A stretch of 64,000 bases of DNA from an uncultured Saprospiraceae bacterium. Its GTDB lineage: Bacteria > Bacteroidota > Bacteroidia > Chitinophagales > Saprospiraceae. Each line of letters opens with the position of its first letter. Position 1 is the first letter of the stretch. Both the position numbers and the translations under genes were made by a program. The DNA is taken from contig CALFBG010000004.1 in NCBI GenBank assembly GCA_937951685.1, forward strand, positions 37,135 to 101,134, written 5' to 3'. Below are positions 48,652-58,102 of this stretch, one piece after another. The notes under the pieces were generated by a model. That model had not been told where the DNA came from. It did not search any database and saw only the letters and a program-made list of their open reading frames with translations.

Positions 48652-49416
48652 TTATTTAACAGAAAGCAATTTTTTCTTACTCAGTCCATGCATCGCTGCT
48701 CCAATAATTCCTGCATTATTTTGGAAAAGCGCTGGAACTACTTTATTGGGTGTCGTGAGTTGGTGTGAAAATTTTTCGAATTTTTTACTTCCTCCCCCAC
48801 CGAGTACATAAAGATCAGGAGAAAATAAACGATCTAAATGTAAGAGATATTCGTTAAACCTTTTGCCCCAAGTATCCCAACTTAATGCTTCTCGTTTTCT
48901 CGTTGAATCCGAAGCATAAGCTTCCGCAATCCCTTTTTTAAATCGGAGGTGACCTAATTCGGTATTGGGGACTAATTTACCATTGATAAAAGTTGCACTT
49001 CCCAATCCTGAACCAATTGTGATCAACATTACCACGCCATCACATTGCTTCGCCGCGCCCAATTTAACCTCTGCTAGTCCTGCCGCGTCGGCATCGTTGA
49101 CGACAAAAGTTTCGCAGCCCGTTGTTCGACTAAATAATGCCGCGGCATCTTCTCCGATCCAAGCCTTGTCGATATTAGAAGCAGAGTGTGCTACCCCATT
49201 TTTGATAATTGCCGGAAAGCCACAACCAATCGTTTTTTTCCAGCCAATTTGTTTTACTAACTCATCAAAAACTTTTGCGACGGCTTTGGGTTTGCCGCCA
49301 CTTGGCGTAGGTAATCGCAAACGCTCTGAACATAATTCCCCCGTAATGGTATTCACAACTGCTCCTTTAATCCCTGAAGCTCCGATATCAATACCTAATA
49401 TTTCATTTGTCTTCAT
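48652..49416 (-). CDS. ppgK: ROK-family kinase, polyphosphate glucokinase-like
   Basis: The protein has 254 residues. The N-terminal phosphate-1 motif GIDIGASGIKGAV and the following VNTITGELCSERLRLPTP are characteristic of polyphosphate glucokinases, which phosphorylate glucose using polyphosphate (or ATP). Further features are GFPAIIKNGVAH, the catalytic Asp region NDADAAGLAEV, the phosphate-2 motif TIGSGLGSA, and a GHL motif (TELGHLRFKKGIAEAYAS) in place of the zinc-binding cluster of many ROK sugar kinases. Length matches the short PPGK group (~250). It should be a cytoplasmic, probably monocistronic gene ending at the shared terminator. The gene symbol rests on motif recognition only; another ROK kinase is the main alternative. 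Confidence 0.85.
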   Translation of the reverse strand: MKTNEILGIDIGASGIKGAVVNTITGELCSERLRLPTPSGGKPKAVAKVFDELVKQIGWKKTIGCGFPAIIKNGVAHSASNIDKAWIGEDAAALFSRTTGCETFVVNDADAAGLAEVKLGAAKQCDGVVMLITIGSGLGSATFINGKLVPNTELGHLRFKKGIAEAYASDSTRKREALSWDTWGKRFNEYLLHLDRLFSPDLYVLGGGGSKKFEKFSHQLTTPNKVVPALFQNNAGIIGAAMHGLSKKKLLSVK

Positions 49417-49501
49417 ATTAACTATCTACTTATGAGTTGAATGAACCTAGCCCGTTTTCTTTGAGTTGTCTTTGACGATTTTCGAGCGATTTGGTCTAAA
49501 C

Positions 49502-50398
49502 CTATTTGATCACTCGCATTTTCATTTTTATATCTTCTACCGGGCGATCGCCGGGAGCTGTTTTCGCTTTTGCAATTTTGTCAATCACCTCTAAACCTTT
49601 AATGACGCGACCAAATACGGTATATTCCTGATCTAAAAAAGGCGTTCCACCGTACTTTAAATAATCTTCTTTTTGCGATTTGGTGTAGCGTACGCCTTTT
49701 TGTGCTTGCATTTTTTTCAGCATATCTTCTTGTACCGATCGACCTTGTACGATATAAAACTGAGACCCCGAAGAGCGTTTTTTCGGATTAACGCCATCTC
49801 CCATTCTAGCTGCCGCTAAAGCTCCTTTGACATGACTCAAGCTATCTACAAATTCTGCGGGAATCGTATAATTAGGACCGCCGCCGCCGAGTTGTTTACC
49901 CGCCGGTGCATTTTTAGAGTCTGGATCGCCCCCCTGAACCATAAAGCCATTAATGACTCGGTGAAAAAGCAAATCATCGTAATATCCTTCTTCCACTAAT
50001 TTAGCGAAATTATCGCGGTGCCTTGGCGTTTCATTATAGAGTACGACGGTCATATTTCCGTAGCTCGTTTCTATTTCTACCAAGCATTCCTGTGGGGCAT
50101 CGATCACGATTCGTTTTTCGGTCATCGTAACTTTATCTCCTTTCATGGCTTTTAGAATTACGACATAATTTCCGGAAGAAGTATATTCGTGCGTTGGCGA
50201 AACATCCTCAGAAGTCTGACCGTCTCCAAAATCCCATTGATAGCTTTCGGCTTTTTTAGATTTGTTATCAAACTGCACTTTTGCGGGTGCAATTTTACCT
50301 TTATCACTGTACGTAAAATCTGCGATTGGCTTCGCGCAGGCACTGAGGAGTAAAACGGCTAAAAGGCTAAGCGTATATTTTTGTTGTAAAATTTTCAT
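49502..50398 (-). CDS. Lipoprotein with PKD domain and cyclophilin-type peptidyl-prolyl isomerase
   Basis: This protein has 298 residues. A lipoprotein signal ends LLLSAC-AK (Cys ~21). Residues ~25-100 form a PKD-like beta-sandwich with YQWDFGDGQTSEDVSPTHEY. From ~105 on is a cyclophilin domain with LLFHRVINGFMVQGGDP, SGSQFYIVQG and TVFGRVIKGLEVIDKI. The catalytic Arg of FHRV is retained. It should isomerise prolyl bonds in the periplasm or at the outer membrane. The next gene (50554-51207) is a shorter paralogue in the same direction, 155 bp upstream, so this is a tandem duplication in which one copy carries an added PKD domain. Confidence 0.9.
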   Translation of the reverse strand: MKILQQKYTLSLLAVLLLSACAKPIADFTYSDKGKIAPAKVQFDNKSKKAESYQWDFGDGQTSEDVSPTHEYTSSGNYVVILKAMKGDKVTMTEKRIVIDAPQECLVEIETSYGNMTVVLYNETPRHRDNFAKLVEEGYYDDLLFHRVINGFMVQGGDPDSKNAPAGKQLGGGGPNYTIPAEFVDSLSHVKGALAAARMGDGVNPKKRSSGSQFYIVQGRSVQEDMLKKMQAQKGVRYTKSQKEDYLKYGGTPFLDQEYTVFGRVIKGLEVIDKIAKAKTAPGDRPVEDIKMKMRVIK

Positions 50399-50553
50399 TG
50401 TTTGTAGTTCTTCTTGAGCGCAGCTTTAAAATTCAATCGTTGATTACAACGGACCGACTTCAAGCTAACACTTATTTGATCAAAGGATAATTTATTATTT
50501 TGTAAACGTTATTTTAAAAACTATTGTTTAAAACGGCACTTGCAACGTACGAT

Positions 50554-51207
50554 CTAGTCTAAAACGCGTATTTTCATTTTCACATCTTCTAGCGGGCGAT
50601 TCGCAGGATTGGTCTTTACCTCGCAAATTTTGTCGATGACATCTAAGCCTTCCACCACTTCGCCAAAAACGGTGTAATCCATATCCAACTGAGGCGTTCC
50701 ACCGATCGTTTTATACAATCTTCGTTGTTCTTCGTTGTATTTAAAACCTTTTAGCGATTCCATTCTATCGAGTGCCGCGTCATTTTGTACCGTTCCGTGT
50801 ACGACGTAAAACTGAGAACCCGAAGATTCTTTTTGTGGATTCACTTGATCTCCTTGGCGAGCCGCCGACAATGCACCTTTTAAATGAGGTGCTCCAATTT
50901 CAGCGGGTAACGTATAACCGGGTCCGCCCGATCCGAGTGGCGCACCGGGTACCGAACCTCTAGATTGCGGGTCTCCACCTTGGGCCATAAACCCTTTGAT
51001 AACTCGGTGAAAAAGCAAATCATCAAAAAAGCCTTCTTTTGCCAGTTTAATAAAATTATCGCGGTGAAGAGGTGTCGTATTGTAAAGCATGACCTTCATC
51101 TTCCCAAAATCGGATTCAATTTCCACGTAAGTGTTATCATCGCCATTACACGAACTAAATAAACTCAGTACGATCAGCGCACTGAAGAGATAGAGTATTT
51201 TTCTCAT
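50554..51207 (-). CDS. Cyclophilin-type peptidyl-prolyl cis-trans isomerase lipoprotein
   Basis: This protein has 217 residues with a lipoprotein signal ending SLFSSC-NG (Cys ~20). The cyclophilin domain directly follows: DDLLFHRVIKGFMAQGGDP, then SAARQGDQVNPQKESSGSQF and YTVFGEVVEGLDVIDKI. The catalytic Arg and the Gln of the active site are in place. The protein is a paralogue of the downstream PKD-containing cyclophilin; over the cyclophilin part most motifs are the same. It is probably a periplasmic folding factor, transcribed with or just before its paralogue. Confidence 0.9.
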   Translation of the reverse strand: MRKILYLFSALIVLSLFSSCNGDDNTYVEIESDFGKMKVMLYNTTPLHRDNFIKLAKEGFFDDLLFHRVIKGFMAQGGDPQSRGSVPGAPLGSGGPGYTLPAEIGAPHLKGALSAARQGDQVNPQKESSGSQFYVVHGTVQNDAALDRMESLKGFKYNEEQRRLYKTIGGTPQLDMDYTVFGEVVEGLDVIDKICEVKTNPANRPLEDVKMKIRVLD

Positions 51208-51288
51208 TATTTTTTAAAATTTATTTTTGTGTGAAGAACTTATTTCCTCGTTTCCTAACGAATGAGTTCTAATAATAAATTTGGTCTG

Positions 51289-51663
51289 CTATTCCTCCTC
51301 TTCTAATCCTCCATTTTCAGCTTCTAGCTCGGTGAAGTATTGAATCGCTTTTTCTTTCAGGAGTACTTCTTGGTTTTTTACGCCTTCTTTGGCAATTGGT
51401 TTCAATTGTTTGTAATGTGGCCAACCATCTGCATCTCGACCGACAAAATCGTAGTAACCTTCGTAACTCAGCAATCGACAAACGGCGATGTGCATTAAGT
51501 CTTGTTTTTCTTCTTTAGAAAATTTTTCTCCCCACCGGCCGAGCTCTTGAATGCCAATTAAAAACAGAATTCCATTTAAATCGGGCAATTGATCCCGATG
51601 CATTCTTTTTTTTACTAAATGCTGAACCCTCAGCCACTTAAAATCAAGTTCCCAACTCTCCAT
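51289..51663 (-). CDS. Conserved hypothetical protein
   Basis: This 124-residue soluble protein has no signal peptide. It is mostly helical, with ELDFKWLRVQHLVKKRMHR near the start, a hydrophobic helix (GILFLIGIQELGRW), LMHIAVCRLLSYEGYYDF in the middle and a very acidic end (LEAENGGLEEEE). The function is unknown; it reads as one of the small proteins conserved among Bacteroidota. It lies 79 bp downstream of the FtsX-type permease gene on the same strand, so it may be part of that operon. Confidence 0.7.
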   Translation of the reverse strand: MESWELDFKWLRVQHLVKKRMHRDQLPDLNGILFLIGIQELGRWGEKFSKEEKQDLMHIAVCRLLSYEGYYDFVGRDADGWPHYKQLKPIAKEGVKNQEVLLKEKAIQYFTELEAENGGLEEEE

Positions 51664-51742
51664 AGTCTTTTTGCTTGCAAATATACAGATGAATTTTAAT
51701 TATCCGTACGCTGAGCTTCAAAATGATTGTTTCTGGTCTTGC

Positions 51743-52960
51743 TTAGGCTTCTCGAATCAGCGTACTCACTCGCATCGCGCGGATCGCCGGTGGATATGAG
51801 GCAACCAAACCAATCACAAAAACAGTTGCCATCACGATTAAAAAATCCGAAACCCGCATACTCATTGGATAAGCATTCACGATAAACCCTTCTGGAATTG
51901 GAATAATTCCGTAGCTATGTTGAATCAAGTAAAAACCAATGGCAAGGACAAAGCCAATAATAATTCCAACAATACAGAGCAAAACGCCTTCTGTCAAGAA
52001 AATATTTCTAACAAACGTATTCGTTCCCCCCATAGATTTTAGGATGGCGATATCTTTTTCTTTTTCTAAAACAATCATCCACAAAGCTCCAATCATATTA
52101 AAGGCAATCAATACTAACATCAAACTCATAATGGCAAAACTCATCCACTTCTCCATATTCATCAATTTCAGAAAAGCTTCATTTTGTTGATAGCGATCTT
52201 TTACGTAAAAATCGTCACCCATGATTGCCGTTACTTTTTCGACCGCCGTTGCCGTGACGGCCTCCGGTACTAACTTTATTTCTAAAGCGCTAATTTTATC
52301 TTTATAGGCTAATAATTTTTGTGCAAAACCCAAAGAAGATAAAACGTACTGTCCATCAAAATCTTGCTGAATCATAAAAGTCCCCACGGGAAAAGCCAAC
52401 TGTTTTTGAAAAGGCTGACTCGCAAAACTGCTCTTCTTACGCTTTGGCATATAGACATTCAAGGTCGAGAGTGCATCGTCGATATTAACGGAAAGTTTAT
52501 TGCGCATCCCCAAGCCCATCACCACTAAATCCTTACGACCATCTTGAAAACGATACAAGCCTTCCCGTACCGTAGAATCAATCCCCGTTACCAAATGAAA
52601 CTGCTCGTCCACTCCTTTCAAAGTACCAAAAACTTGTACGTCCTTATAATCAAACAAAGCCGTTTCTTCTAGCGTTTGTGAGACGATGCTTACTTCGGGT
52701 AACGCCTCCAATGCTTTAATTTTAGCCGCATCTAAAGGGAAGGTTTTTCCTTGCTTGATTTCTACCTTGATATCAGGATTAAAAGAACTAAACATCCCCG
52801 ACAACAAATCTTCAAATCCATTAAAAACGGACAATACTAGCACCAAAGCCGCTACGCCTACCGCTATTCCAAAAACGGAAATACCCGAAATAATGTTAAT
52901 GGCATTCGTCGACTTTTTGGCAAACAAGTATCGTCGAGCTATTTTAAAGGATAAAATCAT
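51743..52960 (-). CDS. ABC transporter permease, FtsX/LolC-E type
   Basis: This protein has 405 residues. It has one N-terminal membrane helix after a short basic segment (IARRYLFAKKSTNAINIIS, then VGVAALVLVLSVFNGF), a large periplasmic domain (~50-270) and three C-terminal helices (~275-400). The last two segments include LLCIVGIIIGFVLAIGFYL and FLIVMATVFVIGLVASYP. This is the MacB/FtsX topology. The N-terminal sequence and the final PAIRAMRVSTLIREA are like the LolC/LolE permeases that release outer-membrane lipoproteins. No ATPase gene is adjacent. It follows the GH3/beta-lactamase gene by 37 bp, suggesting co-transcription. Confidence 0.88.
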   Translation of the reverse strand: MILSFKIARRYLFAKKSTNAINIISGISVFGIAVGVAALVLVLSVFNGFEDLLSGMFSSFNPDIKVEIKQGKTFPLDAAKIKALEALPEVSIVSQTLEETALFDYKDVQVFGTLKGVDEQFHLVTGIDSTVREGLYRFQDGRKDLVVMGLGMRNKLSVNIDDALSTLNVYMPKRKKSSFASQPFQKQLAFPVGTFMIQQDFDGQYVLSSLGFAQKLLAYKDKISALEIKLVPEAVTATAVEKVTAIMGDDFYVKDRYQQNEAFLKLMNMEKWMSFAIMSLMLVLIAFNMIGALWMIVLEKEKDIAILKSMGGTNTFVRNIFLTEGVLLCIVGIIIGFVLAIGFYLIQHSYGIIPIPEGFIVNAYPMSMRVSDFLIVMATVFVIGLVASYPPAIRAMRVSTLIREA

Positions 52961-52997
52961 GAATATCGTTTAGCGATTTTGCGTAGTACTTTTAAGT

Positions 52998-55943
52998 TTA
53001 ATCCGTAATGGCTTCGTAGATCACCTGCTGAATTCTGGGGCGATAATTATCTGATCCTAATTTATTATTTTTCATCGTGGGATACGTTCGATTTGACAAA
53101 AACACGTAAACGATGTTACGATCTGGATCGGCCCAAGTACAGGTTCCCGTAAAACCTAAATGACCAAAAGTATTGTCAGAAGCTTCGGCGCACATATTTT
53201 GACTTTTCGTCGGATTGAGTTGTCGCAGATCGAAACCAATTCCTCGTCGCGTGCAAGCCGAGTGTCTGGTAGTAAACAACTCTACCGTTTCCGGCTGTAG
53301 CATTTCCAAGCCACCATAATAGCCTTTGTTGAGTAACATTTGCATCACGATTGCCAGATCATTCGCATTGGCAAATAATCCTGCGTGACCACTTACCCCT
53401 CCTAACATCGCGGCGCCCATATCGTGTACATAACCATCAACGACTTGTCGTCTAAAGTATCGATCATTCTCCGACGGTACAATTCTCGCGTTCGCCATTT
53501 TATCTAGAGGATTATAGCTTGCCGTAGACAAACCGAGCGGTCCATAAAAACTTTCGTGTACGTACTGATCTTGGGATTTATTACTTTGTTTTTCAATCAA
53601 TTTCATTAACAAATAGAAGCCAAGATCACTGTATTTATACTCGCGAGTCGGTCGCAATTCGGAATCGCGAATTTGTCGCCACATCTCCTCCGCAAAATCA
53701 TCCTTCATATAAAGATTCTTCGCAACTAGAATGCTATAGCCCTTCGTTTTTTTCTTTTTATAATATTTTGACATCGGTCTTGGATTCCGCTTACTCGAGG
53801 TAACGGTTTGTTCAAAAAAAGGAATCCAAGGCTTTAATCCCGCTCGGTGTGCCATAATGTCTTTAATCAATAAGCCTTCTTTATTCGTTCCTTTCAGAGC
53901 CGGCAAATAATCGCTCATCGGCTGATCGATGCGAATTTTCCCATCTTCTTGTAATTTCATCACCGCAATGGTACTCGACGCAATTTTGGTAATAGAAGCT
54001 AAGTCGTAAACATCATTTGTTCTCACCTTTTGCTTCTTCGAATAAGTATGATGGCCGTAAGCTTTATGAAAAACAACTTTCCCGTCTTTCGCCACGAGTA
54101 CTACCCCACCGGGCAAAGCCTTGGTGCGCATCGCTTCTTGCATGAGATCATCAATTTTTGTTAACTTTTGAGCATCCATCCCCACGCTAACGGGTAAATC
54201 GTAGCCTAGCCGAAAGAGGTTATCCGTGGTATGCCCGTAGTTGTATTGACTTTTAGGAGACGCTGTAATGGGTAGTCGCCCTTGCATGCTAAAGGCACCG
54301 AATAAAGCTTGTCCCGCAACGTCTTCTACCATATCATCCTCTTCGTACGCTGCCAACACCCAATCCATTTGATCAAAATATTTTAAACTATAAGGATTTC
54401 CGAAAACAGTTAATACCACCTTTGTTTTTTGTCGTAAGGCTGTTAAGAAGCGTCTTGTGCTTTCCGTCACCCCGAAGTTTTTACTCGCGTGACGGCTCAT
54501 ATCATGTAAACCAACGATGACAATATCTTTGTTTCCAAGCTGTCGTAGCAATTCCGCTGATTGAGCTGCTGAAATCTTTTTCCCTACTTGATAATGCTTC
54601 ATTGGCGCATAGTGATCTAAGCTTTTTTGGAAAGCAGTTTCTCGGGAGCTACCAATACTAAGCGAAGCAAATTGCTTTTGATCTAATTTCCGAAAAGGGA
54701 CTAATTCCCCTTCGTTGCGCACCATTGTCAAGGCATTTTCAATCAAACGTCTTTTCAATGTTTGGGCTTTATCGGTGGTAAGCTCTCCTCTTAAGTTGAC
54801 TGGACTCACTTGCTGCGAGGTTCGCAAATTCAGGCGATATTTAGCGCGCAACACTTTACGCACACTTTCGTCGATTTTGGCTTGACTCAATTTGCCCGAC
54901 GCTACGTAGGATTTAATCGCTTTGAAAGAGGCTGCGATATCTTGTGGCAACAACAAAACATCGTTACCCGCCAACAAGGCTTCTGCCTCTACAACGCCCG
55001 GCTTATAATGTTTGGTTACGCCTTTCATCCCCAAGCCATCCGTAAAAATTAAACCTTCAAATCCCATTTCATTTTTCAACAGATCGGTGACGGCTTTCGT
55101 TGATAAAGTTGTTGGACGATTCGCGACATTGTCGATACTCGGAACGTGTAAATGGGCAACCATCATACTCTGAATGCCATGTTGCACCAAAACCTTAAAG
55201 GGAAATAACTCAACACTATCCAAGCGATTTCTACCGTGTGCAATGATGGGCAAGTCATAATGAGAATCCACGCCCGTATCTCCGTGACCGGGAAAGTGTT
55301 TTCCACAAGCCATGACATTTGCATCCTGCATTCCTTTCATGTACATATAACTTTTTACGGCTACGTTGTAACGATCTTCTCCAAAGGAGCGCGTATTGAT
55401 CACTGGATTTTTAGGATTATTATTTACATCCGCTACTGGCGCAAAATTGATATGTACGCCTAGTCGTCTCAATTGTCGAGCAACTTCTTTTCCCATCTCG
55501 TAGATCAGGCGATTATCTTGTATTGCCCCTAACATTAGCGGTTGAGGAAAACTCATCGTTGAACTTTTGAGTCGCATACCTAAGCCCCATTCTGCATCCA
55601 TCGCAATCATCAATGGAATGCGTTTGGTCATTTTTTGGTAGCGATTGAGGAGCATCGTTTGCTTTTCGGGTGTTCCCTGAAAAAAACAAAGACTTCCAAC
55701 GTGATACTCTTTAATCATTTTTTCTACGCCGGCGATGTGAGCGGGCCCTTTATCGGAATGTGCACGCACCATAAATAGTTGTCCTAGCTGTTCGTCCGGA
55801 GACATTGCCTTGAAGGTTTCTTCTACCCAAGCTTGTTCCTTTTGTAGTTCGGTGGAAAGCTCTGACGGTTCAGCGGTATTTTTTTGGTTGGCACTGATAG
55901 AAAATAATGCGATCAAAAGTAAAGTAATGATATTACGACTCAC
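52998..55943 (-). CDS. GH3 beta-N-acetylglucosaminidase (NagZ-like) fused to a serine beta-lactamase-like domain
   Basis: This protein has 981 residues with an N-terminal signal sequence (IITLLLIALFSISA). Residues ~35-380 are a GH3 catalytic domain of the NagZ type, with the motif GKHFPGHGDTGVDSHYDLP at ~215, whose His acts as general acid/base in NagZ. Residues ~395-590 are the GH3 C-terminal sandwich. From ~600 there is a class C beta-lactamase/DD-peptidase-like domain with SITK (~650) as the SxxK motif and YSD (~769) in the YxN position. The start codon appears to be GTG, since no earlier ATG lies in frame. Such fusions are known in Bacteroidota and probably act in the periplasm on peptidoglycan fragments. 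It is the likely first gene of an operon with the FtsX-type permease. Confidence 0.92.
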   Translation of the reverse strand: MSRNIITLLLIALFSISANQKNTAEPSELSTELQKEQAWVEETFKAMSPDEQLGQLFMVRAHSDKGPAHIAGVEKMIKEYHVGSLCFFQGTPEKQTMLLNRYQKMTKRIPLMIAMDAEWGLGMRLKSSTMSFPQPLMLGAIQDNRLIYEMGKEVARQLRRLGVHINFAPVADVNNNPKNPVINTRSFGEDRYNVAVKSYMYMKGMQDANVMACGKHFPGHGDTGVDSHYDLPIIAHGRNRLDSVELFPFKVLVQHGIQSMMVAHLHVPSIDNVANRPTTLSTKAVTDLLKNEMGFEGLIFTDGLGMKGVTKHYKPGVVEAEALLAGNDVLLLPQDIAASFKAIKSYVASGKLSQAKIDESVRKVLRAKYRLNLRTSQQVSPVNLRGELTTDKAQTLKRRLIENALTMVRNEGELVPFRKLDQKQFASLSIGSSRETAFQKSLDHYAPMKHYQVGKKISAAQSAELLRQLGNKDIVIVGLHDMSRHASKNFGVTESTRRFLTALRQKTKVVLTVFGNPYSLKYFDQMDWVLAAYEEDDMVEDVAGQALFGAFSMQGRLPITASPKSQYNYGHTTDNLFRLGYDLPVSVGMDAQKLTKIDDLMQEAMRTKALPGGVVLVAKDGKVVFHKAYGHHTYSKKQKVRTNDVYDLASITKIASSTIAVMKLQEDGKIRIDQPMSDYLPALKGTNKEGLLIKDIMAHRAGLKPWIPFFEQTVTSSKRNPRPMSKYYKKKKTKGYSILVAKNLYMKDDFAEEMWRQIRDSELRPTREYKYSDLGFYLLMKLIEKQSNKSQDQYVHESFYGPLGLSTASYNPLDKMANARIVPSENDRYFRRQVVDGYVHDMGAAMLGGVSGHAGLFANANDLAIVMQMLLNKGYYGGLEMLQPETVELFTTRHSACTRRGIGFDLRQLNPTKSQNMCAEASDNTFGHLGFTGTCTWADPDRNIVYVFLSNRTYPTMKNNKLGSDNYRPRIQQVIYEAITD

Positions 55944-55987
55944 GTTTTTTTATTTGTTGAAGTTATTTTAAAATGAAAAATTTAGAC

Positions 55988-58102
55988 TTATTTCCCTCCT
56001 GCTCGTTGGTACAATTGTAAGAATTTTTCCTGTTTTTGAGTATCTCCCATTTCCTGATACAAAATAGCCATCGAACGATAAATGTGTGCTTTATTTTGTT
56101 CTTGTTCCGTAAACGACAAGGCACGTTGGAATTGCTTTTCGGCTTCTGCTGAATTTTTTTGTTGGGCGTAAGCCAAACCGATAAAATAAGTAAACTTAGC
56201 TTGCTCCGATTTTTCGGTGGCAATCTTCAATGCCTTTTTAAAATAAGCAATTGCTTGCGTGTGTTGATTTTTAGAACCATAATATTTCCCTGCCTCTTCA
56301 AAAGTGAAGGACAATTGCGGATTCAATTCCGCCGGTCCCACTCCTAAATCTGCCAGCTGACGATAGCGTTCTTCTGCCTTTACGTATTGACTCATATTGG
56401 TATAAGTCACCGCCAAATTACGAATTGCATCTCGAAAATTTGGATCTAATTGTATTGCCTTTTCGTAATACGTTAATCCTTTTTCGTATTGTTTTAAATA
56501 GTGGTAACAATTCCCTAGTTGCAAATAAGTCCCTTTGTAAGTCGGATGAATTTTTAAAGCCTCCTCTAAATGTCCAATCGCATCGCGCAACATCTTCGTT
56601 TTTTTAGCTTGATCCGTTACTTCGACGGACTGCGTTGCTAACTCTCCCCCGACGGCATTTCTTAATTTGGCACTATTCGGTGAGGTTTTGATATCCGTCA
56701 GAAAGAGCGTAAAATTGTCTTTCCACGCAGCATTTCGGGCAACCGTTTTGACACTAAATGCAATTAATAATACAGCTGTAATTCCCCAAACTAAATTGAG
56801 TTGATCAAAACGACCAAACTGCTTCAATCCTTTTAGGCGCAAGCCAAGCCGATACAACAAAATCGCAGCGCAAAAACTAAATCCGACCGAAGGCATAAAA
56901 GCGAAACGCTCTGCCATGTTTGTTCCTACGGGGAAAACAATATTCGAAACGATCGAAAGCGTTGCGAGATATACAATAATACCAAAAGCCAAAGGATCTT
57001 TTCTCTTTAGTCCTTTAACGGCGTAGATCGCTAATCCGATATACAGCAAGAGGCTTAAAATGACTTGCCAATCCCCAAAACTCATTAATTCTATGTGCCG
57101 TGGATAATAATCGTGAGTTAAAGGATGCGGGACAATCAGTAGTTGGATATACTTTCCTAAGGTAAAAATAATAGTTGCGAACTTTTCTAGCGGACTACAA
57201 AGCACATATTCATTCCCTACGATTTTAACGAAAGGATTGTTCATTAATTCCATTGGAGGATCGCCAAAACTAAAGCCGAGGATGATCGTTCGAATACCCA
57301 AAAAGAGTAACGTTGCGCCGATAAAAGGCAACATTTGTTCAATAATTGTTTCCTTATCCGCTTTTGTGAACATATAATACGCTAAAGGGACAACTGCTAA
57401 AAAAGTAATCGCATTTTCTTTCGACATTAGGCCTAGGAAAAATAATATTCCTGCCAAAAAATTAAAGCTCATTTTCTTTTCAAAAAAAGCACGTAATGAA
57501 AAGTAAACTGCGCCGAGACTACAGAAAAGCGTAAGGATTTCGTCGCGACCTTTGATATTGGCCACTACTTCCGTATGAATGGGATGCGCCATAAAAATTA
57601 AACTGGCCAGCAAAGCAACTGAAAAAGCATAAATTTTATTGGTTTCTGGAGCGAGCAACTGTAGGAGTACGAGATATAGTAGGATTCCCGTGAGTCCGTA
57701 CATCACGATATTCATAAAGTGCCCGATGGCAGGATTTTCACCAAAAATAGAATATTCTACGGCGAACATCACTAAACTCAGTGGACGGTAACGACCACCC
57801 GACACTAAATTATCTTTGCCTTCTTCTTTAAAAAAACCGTAGAAGGTGTCATATTTGAGAATGCCTGGAATACCTGCGACTCCTTGGGTGGTAAACATAT
57901 TATCATAAATGACGATTGCGTCATCTTGAGTATAACTGTGACTGAGGGTATTGCCGTAAAGGACGAATCCTAAGAGAAAAATCACGATGCAGTGTAACCG
58001 CTTATTGCTAAAATAAGCGGAACTACTACTAGCCGCAGTCCTAATTTTCTGCTTCGGTGCAGCGGAGCTTATTTTTTTCTTAGATTTTTTTTCTTTCGCC
58101 AT
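55988..58102 (-). CDS. TMTC-like multispanning membrane protein with C-terminal TPR repeats
   Basis: This protein has 704 residues. A Lys-rich start (AKEKKSKKKISSAAPKQK) precedes about ten membrane helices up to ~470. The first periplasmic loop has TQDDAIVIYDN, with the acidic pair typical of GT-C/PMT-type glycosyltransferases. Later loops contain AHPIHTEVVANIKGRDEIL and HDYYPRHI, as in TMTC/DUF1736 proteins. Residues ~490-700 hold five or so TPR units (for example YLQLGNCYHYLKQYEKGLTY). The family includes lipid-linked O-mannosyltransferases in eukaryotes; the bacterial activity is unproven. It is probably monocistronic, preceded by a terminator of the neighbouring gene. Confidence 0.85.
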   Translation of the reverse strand: MAKEKKSKKKISSAAPKQKIRTAASSSSAYFSNKRLHCIVIFLLGFVLYGNTLSHSYTQDDAIVIYDNMFTTQGVAGIPGILKYDTFYGFFKEEGKDNLVSGGRYRPLSLVMFAVEYSIFGENPAIGHFMNIVMYGLTGILLYLVLLQLLAPETNKIYAFSVALLASLIFMAHPIHTEVVANIKGRDEILTLFCSLGAVYFSLRAFFEKKMSFNFLAGILFFLGLMSKENAITFLAVVPLAYYMFTKADKETIIEQMLPFIGATLLFLGIRTIILGFSFGDPPMELMNNPFVKIVGNEYVLCSPLEKFATIIFTLGKYIQLLIVPHPLTHDYYPRHIELMSFGDWQVILSLLLYIGLAIYAVKGLKRKDPLAFGIIVYLATLSIVSNIVFPVGTNMAERFAFMPSVGFSFCAAILLYRLGLRLKGLKQFGRFDQLNLVWGITAVLLIAFSVKTVARNAAWKDNFTLFLTDIKTSPNSAKLRNAVGGELATQSVEVTDQAKKTKMLRDAIGHLEEALKIHPTYKGTYLQLGNCYHYLKQYEKGLTYYEKAIQLDPNFRDAIRNLAVTYTNMSQYVKAEERYRQLADLGVGPAELNPQLSFTFEEAGKYYGSKNQHTQAIAYFKKALKIATEKSEQAKFTYFIGLAYAQQKNSAEAEKQFQRALSFTEQEQNKAHIYRSMAILYQEMGDTQKQEKFLQLYQRAGGK

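Noticed and set aside
50158..50343. Small frame inside the PKD-cyclophilin gene
   Set aside because: It lies wholly inside the PKD-coding region of a well-supported gene on the same strand, in another frame.
55963..56223. 86-codon minus-strand frame inside the TMTC-like gene
   Set aside because: It is a shadow of the TPR-coding region in another frame, with unnatural composition (long runs of Lys and Asn).
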